Shown here piece by piece: positions 43,701 to 52,802 of a stretch of DNA of 64,000 bases. Origin of the DNA: DATAGF01 sp963819845 (GTDB taxonomy: Bacteria > Actinomycetota > Thermoleophilia > Miltoncostaeales > Miltoncostaeaceae); assembly GCA_963819845.1 (NCBI GenBank), contig CAWFXQ010000009.1, forward strand, positions 1 to 64,000, in the 5' to 3' direction. The notes beneath the pieces were generated by a model. The model worked only from the letters and a program-made list of their open reading frames with translations, made no database searches and was not told the DNA's origin. The position numbers and the translations under genes were made by a program. Numbering within the stretch: the first letter of the stretch is position 1; every line of letters begins with the position of its first letter.

Positions 43701-44588
43701 GTGATCCTCGGCGGCATCGAGGCCGGCGGCACCACGTTCGTCTGCCTGGCCGGCACCGACGACGGGGCGGTGCTGGCGCAGACGCTCATCCCCACCCGCG
43801 GGCCGCGCGAGACGATCGGCGCGGCGGTGGAGTTCCTGGCCGCGGCGGCGTCCCCCCTCGACGCGGTCGGCCTCGCCGCCTTCGGGCCCATCGACCTGCG
43901 CCCGGGACCCGGCCACGGGAGGATCCTCTCGACGCCCAAGCCGGGCTGGTCGGGAGCCGACCCGGCCGGCGCCGTCCGCGCCGCCCTGGGCGTGCCCGTG
44001 GGCGTCAACACCGACGTCAACGCCGCCGCCCTCGCCGAGGCCCGCTGGGGGGCGGGGCGCGGGGCGCGATCGCTCGCCTACGTGACCGTCGGGACGGGGG
44101 TGGGGGTGGGCGCCCTGGTCAACGGCCGGCCCCTTCACGGGCTCGTCCATCCCGAGGCGGGGCACGTGAGCGTGCCGCGCGAGCCCGGCGACGACTTCCC
44201 CGGGGTCTGCCCGTTCCACGGCGACTGCCTGGAGGGCATGGCCAGCGGCCCGGCCGTCGCCGCCCGCTGGGGCCGGCCCGCGCAGGAGCTCGGAGGGGCG
44301 GACCTCGCGCGCGCCGTCAACCTTGAGGCGGCCTACCTGGCCTCGGGCCTCCGCACGATCGTCTACGCCCTCGCCCCCGAGCGGGTCATCGTGGGCGGGG
44401 GCGTGAGCGGGCTCCCGGGGCTGCTCCCGCGGGTCCGGGAGCGGCTGGCGGACGCCCTCGGCGGCTATCCCGGGCTGCCGGAGCACGCGGACGAGGGCTT
44501 CGTGCGCCCCACGGGGCTCGGCCGGCTCGCCGGCGCGCGCGGCGCGCTGGCGCTCGCCGAGGCCGTCCTGCGCGCGGGCCCCGGCTGA
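43701..44588 (+). CDS. ROK-family fructokinase-like sugar kinase
   Basis: 295 residues. ATP loop GGIEAGGTTFVCLAG, NTDVNAAALAEARWGAG, VTVGTGVGVGALVNG, and the ROK zinc motif with His in GHVSVP and CPFHGDC (C-x2-H-x2-C). This arrangement matches bacterial fructokinases/mannokinases of the ROK family. C-terminal VIVGGGVSGLPGLL is the adenosine motif. GTG start at 43701. Confidence 0.88.
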   Translation: MILGGIEAGGTTFVCLAGTDDGAVLAQTLIPTRGPRETIGAAVEFLAAAASPLDAVGLAAFGPIDLRPGPGHGRILSTPKPGWSGADPAGAVRAALGVPVGVNTDVNAAALAEARWGAGRGARSLAYVTVGTGVGVGALVNGRPLHGLVHPEAGHVSVPREPGDDFPGVCPFHGDCLEGMASGPAVAARWGRPAQELGGADLARAVNLEAAYLASGLRTIVYALAPERVIVGGGVSGLPGLLPRVRERLADALGGYPGLPEHADEGFVRPTGLGRLAGARGALALAEAVLRAGPG

Positions 44589-44592
44589 CGGG

Positions 44593-45367
44593 TCAGCCGC
44601 CCAGCGCGTCCAGGCGCCGCAGGTCGCCGGGGTCCAGCGCGAAGTCGAAGACCGCGGCGTTGGAGGCGATCCGCTCGCGGCCGCGTGACTTGGGGATCGT
44701 GGGGATCCCGCGCTCGAGGCACCAGCGCACGAGCACCTGGGCCGGGGTGCGCCCGAGGCGACCGGCGATCTCGGTGACGGCGGGGTGCTCCAGGAGCCGC
44801 CCGTGCCCGAGCGGGCTGTACGACTCGAGCACCACGCCCAGCTCGCGGTGCGCGTCGAGCGCCGCGGGCGAGAAGACGCCGGGGTGCCACTCGATCTGGT
44901 TGACCATGGGCGGCACGTCGGCCCTCGCCACGGTGCGGCGCAGCAGGTCGTCGCCGTAGTTGGAGACGCCGATCGCCCGGGCGAGCCCGTCGGCGTGCAG
45001 CCGCTCCATCTCGGGCCAGATCCCCTCGGCCCCCGGCCCCGCCCAGTGGATCAGGTAGAGGTCAACGTGGTCCAGGGCGAGCTTTCCCAGGCTCTCCTCG
45101 AGCTGCGCCCGCGCCGGCCCGCGGCCGGGCCGGAGCTTGGTGGCCACGAAGACCCGGTCCCGGGGGAGCCCGCTCGCGCGGAGCCCCCTCCCCACCCCCT
45201 CCTCGTTGCCGTAGGCGGCGGCCGTGTTGAACGTGCCGGTACCCGGCTTCGAGGGCCCAGAGCACGGCCCGCTCGGTCTCGCGCCGCGGGATCCGCCAGA
45301 CGCCCAGGCCCAGCAGCGGCATCGCGGTGCCGTCGGACAGCGTCGTGGAACGGTCGGTCATCGTCAT
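44593..45367 (-). CDS. Aldo/keto reductase (apparent frameshift)
   Basis: NADPH-dependent aldehyde/ketone reductase of the AKR5-like bacterial group. First part: LSDGTAMPLLGLGVWRIPR and LWALEAGYRH. Second part in another frame: GVGRGLRASGLPRDRVFVATKLRPG (catalytic Lys), DHVDLYLIHW (His), AIGVSNYGDDLL, TIPKSRGRERIASN. One extra base near 45230-45234 separates them; removing it gives HFNTAAAYGNEEGVGRGL, restoring the catalytic Asp/Tyr strand area. ATG 45367 fits homology, but has no clear ribosome site; see the upstream open frame. Confidence 0.82.
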
Positions 45368-45667
45368 GGCGGCGTCGGCCCCGCGGTCACGGTATCCGCC
45401 GCGACCGGCACCACGCCCTGGCCCCGGCCGCCTCAGCCGGCGGCGCGCGCGCATGGCGCGCCGCTCCGACGCCGTCGGCGCCGGATCGTGGCCGAGACCG
45501 ACCCCGACCACCCGGGCGCCCGTGCACCGCAGGTGGAGGCGGCGTCCCCCGTCGCCGCAGGCGGCGAACGGGATCAGCGTGCGTCGGGCGGACATCGCTC
45601 CTCCGAAGCGCGCGGGGTCATCCTCGCCGATCCGGCGCCGCCGGCCAGCGCCGGGGATGCCGACGGC
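45368..45667 (-). other. Upstream region with an open frame and strong ribosome site
   Basis: An ATG at 45595, six bases after GGAGGAG, opens a frame (MSARRTLIPFAACGDGG ...) that runs without a stop into the aldo/keto reductase start at 45367. The 76 residues look unlike an AKR and become arginine-rich at the end. This could be a small separate gene, an N-terminal extension, or a leader. I cannot decide. Confidence 0.3.
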
Positions 45668-47539
45668 TCAGCCCAGCCGGTTGTCCCGGTAACACCACTT
45701 CCAGGCCTCGCCCGGCTCGATGCTGCGCATCACCGGGTGGCCCAGCTCGCCGAAGTGGGCGCTCGCGTGCTTGCCGATCGACGAGTCGCAGCAGCCCACG
45801 TGGCCGCACTCCAGGCACAGGCGCAGGTGCACCCACGTGAGCCCGTCGCGCAGGCACTCCTCGCAGCCCTCGGGCGTGCGCGGCTCGAGCCAGGCCGGGG
45901 CCGCCCGCAGGTGCTCGCAGTCGCCCGCGCGGATCGGCTCCGGACGCAGCTCGCCGTCGACCAGCTGCGCGGCGTCCTCTACCGGGTCGAGGAGGGACTC
46001 CTCCTGGTCGACCGCGGTCATGGCCGCCCGCAGCACCACGTCGTCGACGTAGCCGTGGTCGCGCGCGTGGACGATCATCGCGCGCTCCGCGTCGAGCATC
46101 TCCAGCCGCAGCCGGCGGTAGATCGCCGCCGGCGGCTCGACCTCCTCCTGGCTGCGCCCGAGGCGCTCCCACACACCGTTGGCCCGCAGCTCGGCCCGCT
46201 CGCGCAGCTGCTGCACGACCTCCTCCGGGTCGCCCGGCGAGCGGACCTCCTCCAGCCGCGCCAGGCCGGCGCGCGAGGCCTTGCTGATGAGGGCGGCAGC
46301 CTGGAGCGCGTCCTCGGCCGGGCTCGGCGCGGGCAGGCCCAGGCGCGCCACGAGCCACGGCAGCGTCGTCCCCTGGATCAGCAGGGTCCCCGCCACGACC
46401 ACGAAGGCGGCGAGCTGGAGCACCTCCCGCTGGGGGGTCTCCTCCGGCAGCAGGAACGCCGCGGCCAGCGTCACCACTCCCCGCATGCCCGCCCACGAGA
46501 CGACCACCCCCTCCGGCCAGCCCCAGGCGGCCGCGCGCATGCGCGCCGTGCCGTGGTGGTAGGTCCAGACCGCCCCCATCACGTAGGCGACGCGCACCAC
46601 GATCGTGGCGGCCAGGACCGCCGCGCAGATGGCCACGACGCGGACGAGCCCGAGGTCCGAGTCGCGCAGGTCCTCGACGATCGGCCGGATCTGGAGGCCG
46701 ATCAGCAGGAACACGACGTTCTCGAGCATGAACTGCACCGTGCGCCAGTTGATGCTCTCGGCCAGACGCGACTGGGCCGACTGGAGGGTGGGCGCCCGGT
46801 GCCCCAGGAGCAGGCCGGTGACCACCACGGCCAGCACCCCCGAGGCGTGGATCGCCTCGGCGGGGAGGAAGGCGACGAAGGGGGCGGTGAACGAGAGCGT
46901 CGTGTCGAGCACCGGGTCGGTGATGCGGCGCCGGACGGTCGCCAGCAGCCAGTACGCCGCGAGGCCGACGAGGATCCCGCCCCCGGCCGCGAGGACGAAG
47001 TCCCAGGCCACCTCCTGGGGGGTGACGCTCGACGTGATCGCGGCGATCGCCGCCGTCAGCGCCACCAGGGCGGTGGCGTCGTTGACCAGGCTCTCGCCCT
47101 CGAGGATCGTCACGATCCGGCGCGGCATCCCGACCTTGCGGGCGACCGCCGTGGCGGCGACGGCGTCGGGCGGGGCGACGACCGCGCCCAGGGCCAGGGC
47201 GGCCGCCAGCGACACCGACGGGACGGCCCACCACGCCACGAGGCCGACGGCGACGGTCGTCACCGCCACCAGCACCACGGCGAGCAGGACGAGGGCCTCC
47301 TTGGCGGCCCGGAAGTCGATCAGCGAGGTGCGGATGGCCGCCGCGTACAGCAGCGGCGGCAGCAGCCCGAAGAGCACCAGGTCGGGGTCGAGCTCGAAGG
47401 TCGGCACCCCCGGGATGAAGGAGCCGATCACGCCCACGACGACCAGGACCAGCGGGGGCGACATGCCCAGCCGGCGCGACCCTCCGGCGACGAACGCGAC
47501 CGTGACGACGATCGCCAGGACGAAGAGGGCGGGCTCCAC
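45668..47539 (-). CDS. CPA1 Na+/H+ antiporter fused to a UBP-type zinc finger
   Basis: 623 residues. Residues 1-410 are a 12-segment NhaP-type antiporter, with the ion-binding area ALGAVVAPPDAVAATAVAR and EGESLVNDATALV. A helical cytosolic linker follows, and residues about 540-623 form a UBP-type zinc finger: CEHLRAAP, CEECLRDG, LCLECGHVGCCDSS, HASAHFGELGHPV. In eukaryotes this finger binds free C-terminal glycines of ubiquitin; in bacteria its role is unknown, though the fusion is seen in actinobacteria. GTG 47539 chosen because the hydrophobic part starts at once. Confidence 0.9.
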   Translation of the reverse strand: MEPALFVLAIVVTVAFVAGGSRRLGMSPPLVLVVVGVIGSFIPGVPTFELDPDLVLFGLLPPLLYAAAIRTSLIDFRAAKEALVLLAVVLVAVTTVAVGLVAWWAVPSVSLAAALALGAVVAPPDAVAATAVARKVGMPRRIVTILEGESLVNDATALVALTAAIAAITSSVTPQEVAWDFVLAAGGGILVGLAAYWLLATVRRRITDPVLDTTLSFTAPFVAFLPAEAIHASGVLAVVVTGLLLGHRAPTLQSAQSRLAESINWRTVQFMLENVVFLLIGLQIRPIVEDLRDSDLGLVRVVAICAAVLAATIVVRVAYVMGAVWTYHHGTARMRAAAWGWPEGVVVSWAGMRGVVTLAAAFLLPEETPQREVLQLAAFVVVAGTLLIQGTTLPWLVARLGLPAPSPAEDALQAAALISKASRAGLARLEEVRSPGDPEEVVQQLRERAELRANGVWERLGRSQEEVEPPAAIYRRLRLEMLDAERAMIVHARDHGYVDDVVLRAAMTAVDQEESLLDPVEDAAQLVDGELRPEPIRAGDCEHLRAAPAWLEPRTPEGCEECLRDGLTWVHLRLCLECGHVGCCDSSIGKHASAHFGELGHPVMRSIEPGEAWKWCYRDNRLG

Positions 47540-47603
47540 GCGAGCATGATGCCCGGACTCCCGCGCCGGGGGCCCGCGCGGGGAGCCTGGTAGCCTCGAG
47601 GGC

Positions 47604-47873
47604 ATGTGCCGGAACATCAGAACGCTCCACAACTTCGAGCCTCCGGCGAGCGAGGACGAGATCCACGCCGCCGCGCTCCAATACGTGCGCAAGATCAGCG
47701 GCTCCACGAAGCCGTCGCGCGCCAACGCGGAGGCCTTCGACCGGGCGGTCGAGGCCGTCGCGGCGATCTCCCGGGACCTGCTCGGCGAGCTGACGACGTC
47801 GGCCCCGCCGAAGGACCGCGAGGTCGAGGCCGCGAAGGCGCGGGCCCGCTTCGAGCGCCGCCGCGCCGCCTGA
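47604..47873 (+). CDS. DUF2277 family protein
   Basis: 89 residues: MCRNIRTLHNFEPPAS, EIHAAALQYVRKISGSTKPS and AVAAISRDLLGEL are the conserved blocks of DUF2277. Members are small bacterial proteins of unknown function, sometimes annotated as DNA-binding. The ATG is preceded by a short gap from the divergent antiporter gene (64 bases). Confidence 0.85.
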   Translation: MCRNIRTLHNFEPPASEDEIHAAALQYVRKISGSTKPSRANAEAFDRAVEAVAAISRDLLGELTTSAPPKDREVEAAKARARFERRRAA

Positions 47874-47958
47874 GGGACGCCCCGCGCCGAACGGCTTGAC
47901 GGGGCGCCGCAGCCCGCCGTAGCGTCAGGCGCGGCGCGCTCCCGCGCGCCACGTCCCC

Positions 47959-49017
47959 ATGCGCGCACCCAGGCCCATCCGCAACGTTGACGCCGGCGAC
48001 CTCATCGAGATGATGCTCGTGGTCGCCGTGACGACCATCATCATCATCCGCGTCATCCTCGAGCTGTCCGGCTACCCCAAGCTGGCCGGCGGCGGCCTTC
48101 ACATCGCCCACGTGCTCTACGGCGGCCTGATGATGATCGGGGCGCTGATCCTGATCTTCGCGCTGCTGAACATGTCGGTGCGCTGGATCGCGGCGTTCAT
48201 CGGCGGCGTGGGCTTCGGCTTCTTCATCGACGAGGTCGGGAAGTTCATCTCGAACGACGTCAACTACTTCTTCGAGCCGGCCTTCGCCGTGATGTACGTC
48301 GTGTTCATGGTCCTCTTCTTCGCCACCTGGGCGATCCGGCGCGCGAAGCTCCGGCCGCACGACGCCCTCGCCAACGCCCTCAGCCTGCTGCGCGAGGAGC
48401 GCGACGGCGTCCTCAACGCCGAGGACAAGCGCGAGATCCTCGCGCTGCTCGACCAGGCCGACCAGGCCGACCCGCTGGTGCCGGTGCTGCGCGACCGCGT
48501 GTCGGCGTCGCCGGCCCGCGAGCGCCGCAACCTGACCCCCTACGCCCTCTGGCGCACCCGCCTGGCCGCCTGGTACCACGGCGTCGCCGCGCGGCGGTGG
48601 TTCTCCACCATGGTCCTCGTGATCATGATCCTCTACGGGCTCGGATCGTTGGCCGGGCTGCTGACGCCGCTCGCCGACCAGGAGGGCGTGGACGGCCAGG
48701 GCCATGACTTCGCGCAGTGGTTCGAGGCGGCGTCGTGCGGCGCCACCGCGCTGCTGATCGCCATCGGCCTGGCGGTCCGGCACCGCTCGCGGGTGGCGTC
48801 CTACCGCTGGTTCAAGGCCGCGATCCTGGTCTCGCTGCTCATCACCCAGGTCTTCGTCTTCTACCACGACCAGCTCTCGGCGCTGATCGGGGTGATCTTC
48901 GACCTGCTGCTCTACACCGCGCTCACGTACATGATCCACCGTGAGGAGGCGCGCGAGCGCGGGACCGAGGCGCGGCAGCCCACCGGTCCCCTGACGCCGG
49001 AGCCGGCAGGGTCCTAG
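47959..49017 (+). CDS. Conserved multi-pass membrane protein
   Basis: 352 residues with about seven hydrophobic segments: residues 18-36, 50-70, 75-92, 108-128, 215-240, 262-280 and 288-330. A soluble loop (about 135-195) sits between two blocks. FFIDEVGKFISNDVNYFFEP is a striking conserved-looking piece. I do not recognise a family with known function. No operon partner except the 85-base gap after DUF2277. Confidence 0.7.
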   Translation: MRAPRPIRNVDAGDLIEMMLVVAVTTIIIIRVILELSGYPKLAGGGLHIAHVLYGGLMMIGALILIFALLNMSVRWIAAFIGGVGFGFFIDEVGKFISNDVNYFFEPAFAVMYVVFMVLFFATWAIRRAKLRPHDALANALSLLREERDGVLNAEDKREILALLDQADQADPLVPVLRDRVSASPARERRNLTPYALWRTRLAAWYHGVAARRWFSTMVLVIMILYGLGSLAGLLTPLADQEGVDGQGHDFAQWFEAASCGATALLIAIGLAVRHRSRVASYRWFKAAILVSLLITQVFVFYHDQLSALIGVIFDLLLYTALTYMIHREEARERGTEARQPTGPLTPEPAGS

Positions 49018-49077
49018 CGGTTCACCCGGAGGGCCCGGCGCGGTACGGTCGGCCCACGGCGGCGTCCCGGGGCGGCG

Positions 49078-49731
49078 ATGGCGACAGGCGGGCAGAGCGC
49101 GACGCTCACGGAGGTCGGCGATCTCGTCCTCCTCCCTGCCGGCCGCTACCGCCTCGGCGAGCCCGGCGAGGAGCGCGCCGTGCGGCTCGCGGGCGCCCTG
49201 ATCGGGCGCTTCCCCGTGACGGTCGCCCAGATGGCCGCCTTCTCCGGCGTGCCTGTCCCCGCGGCCCACCTCGACGACCACCCGGCCACGGGCCTGCGCT
49301 TCGCCGAGGCGCTGGCGTTCTGCGCCTGGGCCTCGGGGCGGACGGGGAGGACGGTGCGCCTGCCCACCGGCGACGAGTGGGAGGCCGCCGCGCGCGGCGC
49401 CGACGGCCGCCCGTGGCCCTGGGGGGAGGGGTTCGACCCGGACCGCTGTGCCTGCGCCGAGTCGAACGCCTGGACCACCGCGCCGGTGGGCGCCCACCCC
49501 GCCGGCGCCTCGCCGTGTGGCGCCGAGCAGATGGCCGGCAACGTCTGGGAGTGGGTCGCCGACCCGCCCGACGAGGACGGCTGGCGCCGCGTGCGGGGCG
49601 GCTGCCACCTCGACCACGCCTGGGGCCTGCGCGCGAGCCGCAGCCTGCCGGCCGACCCGGCCCGCGCCACCCACACGACGGGCTTCCGCATCGCCATCGA
49701 CCTCGACAACGCCGACCAGGAGGTGCCATGA
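49078..49731 (+). CDS. SUMF1/FGE-like domain protein
   Basis: 217 residues. Formylglycine-generating-enzyme fold: LLPAGRYRLGEPGEERAVRL, IGRFPVTVAQMAAFS, LPTGDEWEAAARGADGRPWPWG (pieces), QMAGNVWEWVAD and VRGGCHLDHAWGLRASRS, TTGFRIA. The copper-binding Cys pair of true FGE is not laid out as expected; one Cys sits at GGC where most members have GGSW. So it may be a non-FGE member with a binding role. Its stop overlaps the next ATG (ATGA). Confidence 0.78.
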   Translation: MATGGQSATLTEVGDLVLLPAGRYRLGEPGEERAVRLAGALIGRFPVTVAQMAAFSGVPVPAAHLDDHPATGLRFAEALAFCAWASGRTGRTVRLPTGDEWEAAARGADGRPWPWGEGFDPDRCACAESNAWTTAPVGAHPAGASPCGAEQMAGNVWEWVADPPDEDGWRRVRGGCHLDHAWGLRASRSLPADPARATHTTGFRIAIDLDNADQEVP

Positions 49732-50093
49732 CCGACCGCGACCGGGTGCTCGACGCCCTGGGCGACGTCTACGACCCCTGCTGCGCCGACCGGGGGATCA
49801 GCGTCGTCGACATGGGCCTGGTGGAGGACGTGCGCGTCGACGGGGCGCACGTGGAGGTCAACATCGTGCTCACGACGGGCTGGTGCCCGTTCGTCGCCGC
49901 GATGTCGGACGCGATCCCGCAGCGGCTGCGCGCACTCGACGGCGTCGAGAGCGTCGATGTCGCGGTGGTCTGGGATCCCGTCTGGACGGCCGAGCGGCTG
50001 TCGCCCTCGGCCCGCGAGAAGCTCTCGATGCCCCTCGAGGAGCTGCTGCCCTACAGGGAGCGGCGCCTCGCCTCGAGCCGCGAAGGAGGCTGA
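49728..50093 (+). CDS. MIP18/PaaD-like iron-sulfur assembly protein
   Basis: 121 residues of the DUF59/MIP18 family: VLDALGDVYDPCCADRGISVVDMGLVEDV and TTGWCPFVAAMSDAIPQRL (in pieces), VDVAVVWDPVWTAERLS. The T-x-x-x-C-P Cys is the conserved residue in this family, which helps Fe-S or metal-site maturation. Overlaps the SUMF1-like gene and lies two bases before the amidohydrolase start, so it probably matures or partners one of these. Confidence 0.82.
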   Translation: MTDRDRVLDALGDVYDPCCADRGISVVDMGLVEDVRVDGAHVEVNIVLTTGWCPFVAAMSDAIPQRLRALDGVESVDVAVVWDPVWTAERLSPSAREKLSMPLEELLPYRERRLASSREGG

Positions 50094-50095
50094 CG

Positions 50096-51145
50096 ATGGC
50101 GACAACCGAGACCGCCCCCGAATCCTCGGGACGGCGCGAGCGGGCCGTGCCGGCGTTCGTCTTCGACTGCGTCTGCCACATCTTCAACTTCGACCCGGCC
50201 AACGCCATCGGCCCGCCCGGGCAGATGTTCGACGAGCACCTCTACGCCTTCCACCAGTTCCTCACGGCGGCCGGCGAGACGGTCCTGTCCCGTGACGAGT
50301 TCTTCAAGGAGTGGTCGGTCAACGAGATCTACGACATGGTCATCGCGGGCTCGGACACGGACATGATCGTGGCGCAGCCGCTGCCCCTGACCGACCTCTT
50401 CCACGACGGGCTCTCGCCCTGGGAGAAGTGCGCCGAGATGGCCGCCAAGCACCCCGACCGAGCGGTCTTCTGGGGCTCGGTCAACCCGCTGGAGGGCAAG
50501 AAGGCCCTCGACCTGATGACGCGCCAGGTGGAGGACCACGGCGCGAAGGCGTTCAAGTTCTACAACGTCCGCTACGACTACGGGCAGCCGTTCCCGTGGC
50601 GCATGGACGACCCGCGCGTCGCGTTCCCGGTCTTCGAGCACGCCCAGAAGCTCGGCGTGAACCTGATCGGCGTCCACAAGGGCGTGCCGCTGGGCCCGCA
50701 GCCGGTGGAGCACACGCGCACCTTCGACATGGACGGGGCGGCCGCCAACTTCCCCGACATCAACTTCGTCATCTTCCACGTCGGGCTGCCGTGGCTCGAC
50801 GAGGTGCTCTGGCAGATCGTGCGCTTCCCCAACCTCCACGCGTCGATCGCCGCCACGGTGAACTTCATCTCGCGCCACCCGCGCGTCTTCGCCGAGCAGC
50901 TCGGGAAGATGCTGTGGTGGTGCGGGGAGGACAAGATCATCTACGGCGGCGAGTCGCCGATCTGGCACCCGCAGTGGGCGCTCGAGGCGTTCTGGAACTT
51001 CGAGCTGCCGCCGCACGTCACCGAGGAGTACGGCTGGCCGCCCCTCACCGAGCAGGCCAAGCGGAAGATCCTGGGCGGCAACCTCGCCCGCCTGCACGGC
51101 TTCGACGCCGACGCCAAGGCGGCGGAGCTGGGGGTCCCCGCCTGA
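50096..51145 (+). CDS. Amidohydrolase-2 (TIM-barrel metal-dependent hydrolase)
   Basis: 349 residues. FVFDCVCHIFNFDP replaces the usual D-x-H-x-H metal motif with Asp, Cys and His, an odd change. Further landmarks: KAFKFYNV, LGVNLIGVHKGVP, INFVIFHVGLPWLD, and KIIYGGESPIWHPQW (usual Asp region). The family includes ACMSD-like decarboxylases and lactone hydrolases. The three-gene set with SUMF1-like and MIP18-like partners suggests a dedicated maturation route. ATG 50096 after GAAGGAGG. Confidence 0.8.
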   Translation: MATTETAPESSGRRERAVPAFVFDCVCHIFNFDPANAIGPPGQMFDEHLYAFHQFLTAAGETVLSRDEFFKEWSVNEIYDMVIAGSDTDMIVAQPLPLTDLFHDGLSPWEKCAEMAAKHPDRAVFWGSVNPLEGKKALDLMTRQVEDHGAKAFKFYNVRYDYGQPFPWRMDDPRVAFPVFEHAQKLGVNLIGVHKGVPLGPQPVEHTRTFDMDGAAANFPDINFVIFHVGLPWLDEVLWQIVRFPNLHASIAATVNFISRHPRVFAEQLGKMLWWCGEDKIIYGGESPIWHPQWALEAFWNFELPPHVTEEYGWPPLTEQAKRKILGGNLARLHGFDADAKAAELGVPA

Positions 51146-51180
51146 TCTCACGTCCCGGCCGCCCCGGCCGTTGACGGGGC

Positions 51181-51672
51181 ATGACCACCACCACGATCAA
51201 CACCACGCGGTACACCGTCGTCTCGTCGCCGGTCGGCGATCTGGTGCTGTCCGGCGACGGGGAGGCCCTCACGGGCCTGCGCTTCGCCCGCGGGGGCGCC
51301 GTCCCGGCCGGCTGGCGCCGCGACGCCGACCGGTTCCGGCCCGAGGCCCTCCAGCTGGCCGAGTACTTCGCCGGCGAGCGGACCGCCTTCGAGATCCCCG
51401 TCCGCCTCGCGGGCGCGCCGTTCGACCGGCGCGTCTGGGAGGCCCTGCGCGCGATCCCCCACGGCGCCACCGTGACCTACGGCGAGCTGGCCGAGGGCAT
51501 CGGCGCCCCCGGGCATGCGCGCGCCGTCGGCTCCGCCAACGCCCGCAACCCCGTCGCGGTCGTCGTGCCCTGCCACCGCGTCATCGGCGCCGGCGGCAAG
51601 CTGACCGGCTACGGCGGCGGCATCGAGCGCAAGCGCGCCCTCCTCGCCCTGGAGGGGGCCATCCTGGTCTAG
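51181..51672 (+). CDS. ogt: Methylated-DNA--protein cysteine methyltransferase
   Basis: 163 residues. Active-site motif VVVPCHRVIG, DNA-binding helix YGELAEGIGAPGHARAVGSANARNP (pieces) and the N-terminal GDLVLSGDGEALTGLRF fit the suicide enzyme that removes O6-alkyl from guanine. Full domain length. ATG 51181, 35 bases after the amidohydrolase. Confidence 0.92.
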   Translation: MTTTTINTTRYTVVSSPVGDLVLSGDGEALTGLRFARGGAVPAGWRRDADRFRPEALQLAEYFAGERTAFEIPVRLAGAPFDRRVWEALRAIPHGATVTYGELAEGIGAPGHARAVGSANARNPVAVVVPCHRVIGAGGKLTGYGGGIERKRALLALEGAILV

Positions 51673-51680
51673 AACGGCCG

Positions 51681-52088
51681 CTAGCCGGGCCAGCTCAGGA
51701 CGCCCCCCCAGAACAGCAGGGCGACGACGGCGGCGCCCGCCAGGACCACCGCCACCACCCAGCGCCATCGCGGGGACCGCGTGCCGACGCCGCGCGCCGT
51801 CACCCGGGTGGCCGGCACGTGGACGGTGCGGGGGCGCGCGAGCCCGAGGGAGCCCTCCGATGGCAGGGTCCGCTCCGGGCCGTCAACCTGCACGCCGAGA
51901 TGGGCCGCGTAGGCACGCACGAAGCCGTTGACGTACGCGGGGTCGGGCAGCGACTCGAAGCGGTCGTCCTCGATCGCCACGAGATAGCGCTCGCGGATGC
52001 GGGTCGCCGCGGCGCAGTCGGCGAGGTCGAGCCCCTGCTTCAGACGGGCCTCTCGGAGCCGGGCCCCGATGGGGCGAGGGTCGTCCAC
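51681..52088 (-). CDS. RodZ-like helix-turn-helix membrane protein
   Basis: 135 residues. N-terminal cro/C1-type helix-turn-helix as in RodZ (IGARLREARLKQGLDLADCA ... TRIRERYLVAIEDDRFESLPDPAYVNGFVRAYA, read in parts), a basic linker, and one membrane segment near the C-terminus (WVVAVVLAGAAVVALLFWGG). It lacks the periplasmic RodZ domain. Probably a cell-shape/cytoskeletal adaptor. GTG start at 52088. Confidence 0.8.
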   Translation of the reverse strand: MDDPRPIGARLREARLKQGLDLADCAAATRIRERYLVAIEDDRFESLPDPAYVNGFVRAYAAHLGVQVDGPERTLPSEGSLGLARPRTVHVPATRVTARGVGTRSPRWRWVVAVVLAGAAVVALLFWGGVLSWPG

Positions 52089-52126
52089 GGCGGCAGACTA
52101 CGCATCCGTCATGCTGTCCGGCACGG

Positions 52127-52738
52127 GTGAGCGACGGCGACGACCACTACCGGGCGCTCGATGTCGCCCCGCGGGCCACCACGGCGGAGATCCACGCCGC
52201 CTGGCGCTTCCTGCTGGTCGCCTTCCATCCCGACCGCTTCCGCGACCCCGAGCAGCGGCGCCGGGCCGAGGAGATCACCAAGCGCGCCAACGCCGCCTGG
52301 CAGGTGCTGGGCGACCCGGAGGGGCGCCGGCGCTACGACCGCACCCGGCGCGACGGGCGGCCGGAACCGGCCGCTCCGGCCCCCGTGATGCGGGAGCTCC
52401 CCTGCCCGTCGTGCGCCACCCGCAGCCGGGTGCCCGACGCGGGAGGCCGCGTGGTCCACATGGCCTGCCCGGCCTGCCGCGAGTCGTTCCCCGCGATGAT
52501 CGGCGCGCGCTGCGTGGGCCGGCCACGGCTGCTGAAGGGCTGGTTGGGGCTGCGCTACGAGGCGGTCTTCGCGGCGGCGGACCTCACCCGGAGCACGGTG
52601 AGCTTCCGGCGCCTGCCACAGGAGCTGTCCCTGTCGGAGGGCGAGGTGATGTCCGTGGTCTTCCACCCGCGCCGTGCGCGCCCGGTATACGCCATCGTGC
52701 ACGGCGAGGATCTCGACGTGGGCTGGCGGGTCCGGTGA
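52127..52738 (+). CDS. DnaJ-domain protein with zinc ribbon
   Basis: 203 residues. J domain, residues 5-70, with the HPD triad in VAFHPDRFRDPEQ. A central four-Cys zinc ribbon (CPSCATRS and CPACRES) follows. The C-terminal 90 residues are of unknown type. Not a full DnaJ, so it targets Hsp70 to a special client. GTG start at 52127, 38 bases from the divergent RodZ-like gene. Confidence 0.82.
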   Translation: MSDGDDHYRALDVAPRATTAEIHAAWRFLLVAFHPDRFRDPEQRRRAEEITKRANAAWQVLGDPEGRRRYDRTRRDGRPEPAAPAPVMRELPCPSCATRSRVPDAGGRVVHMACPACRESFPAMIGARCVGRPRLLKGWLGLRYEAVFAAADLTRSTVSFRRLPQELSLSEGEVMSVVFHPRRARPVYAIVHGEDLDVGWRVR

Positions 52739-52802
52739 CCCGGGCCTCGGATGATTGGAGCTGTCGCACGTGGGGATAGGGCACCGCTCACCTCCCAAAT
52801 CT

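Noticed and set aside
49020..49036. Third copy of the TTCACCCG regulator motif
   Set aside because: Only the left arm (TTCACCCG) matches; the right arm is lost and it precedes an unrelated gene.
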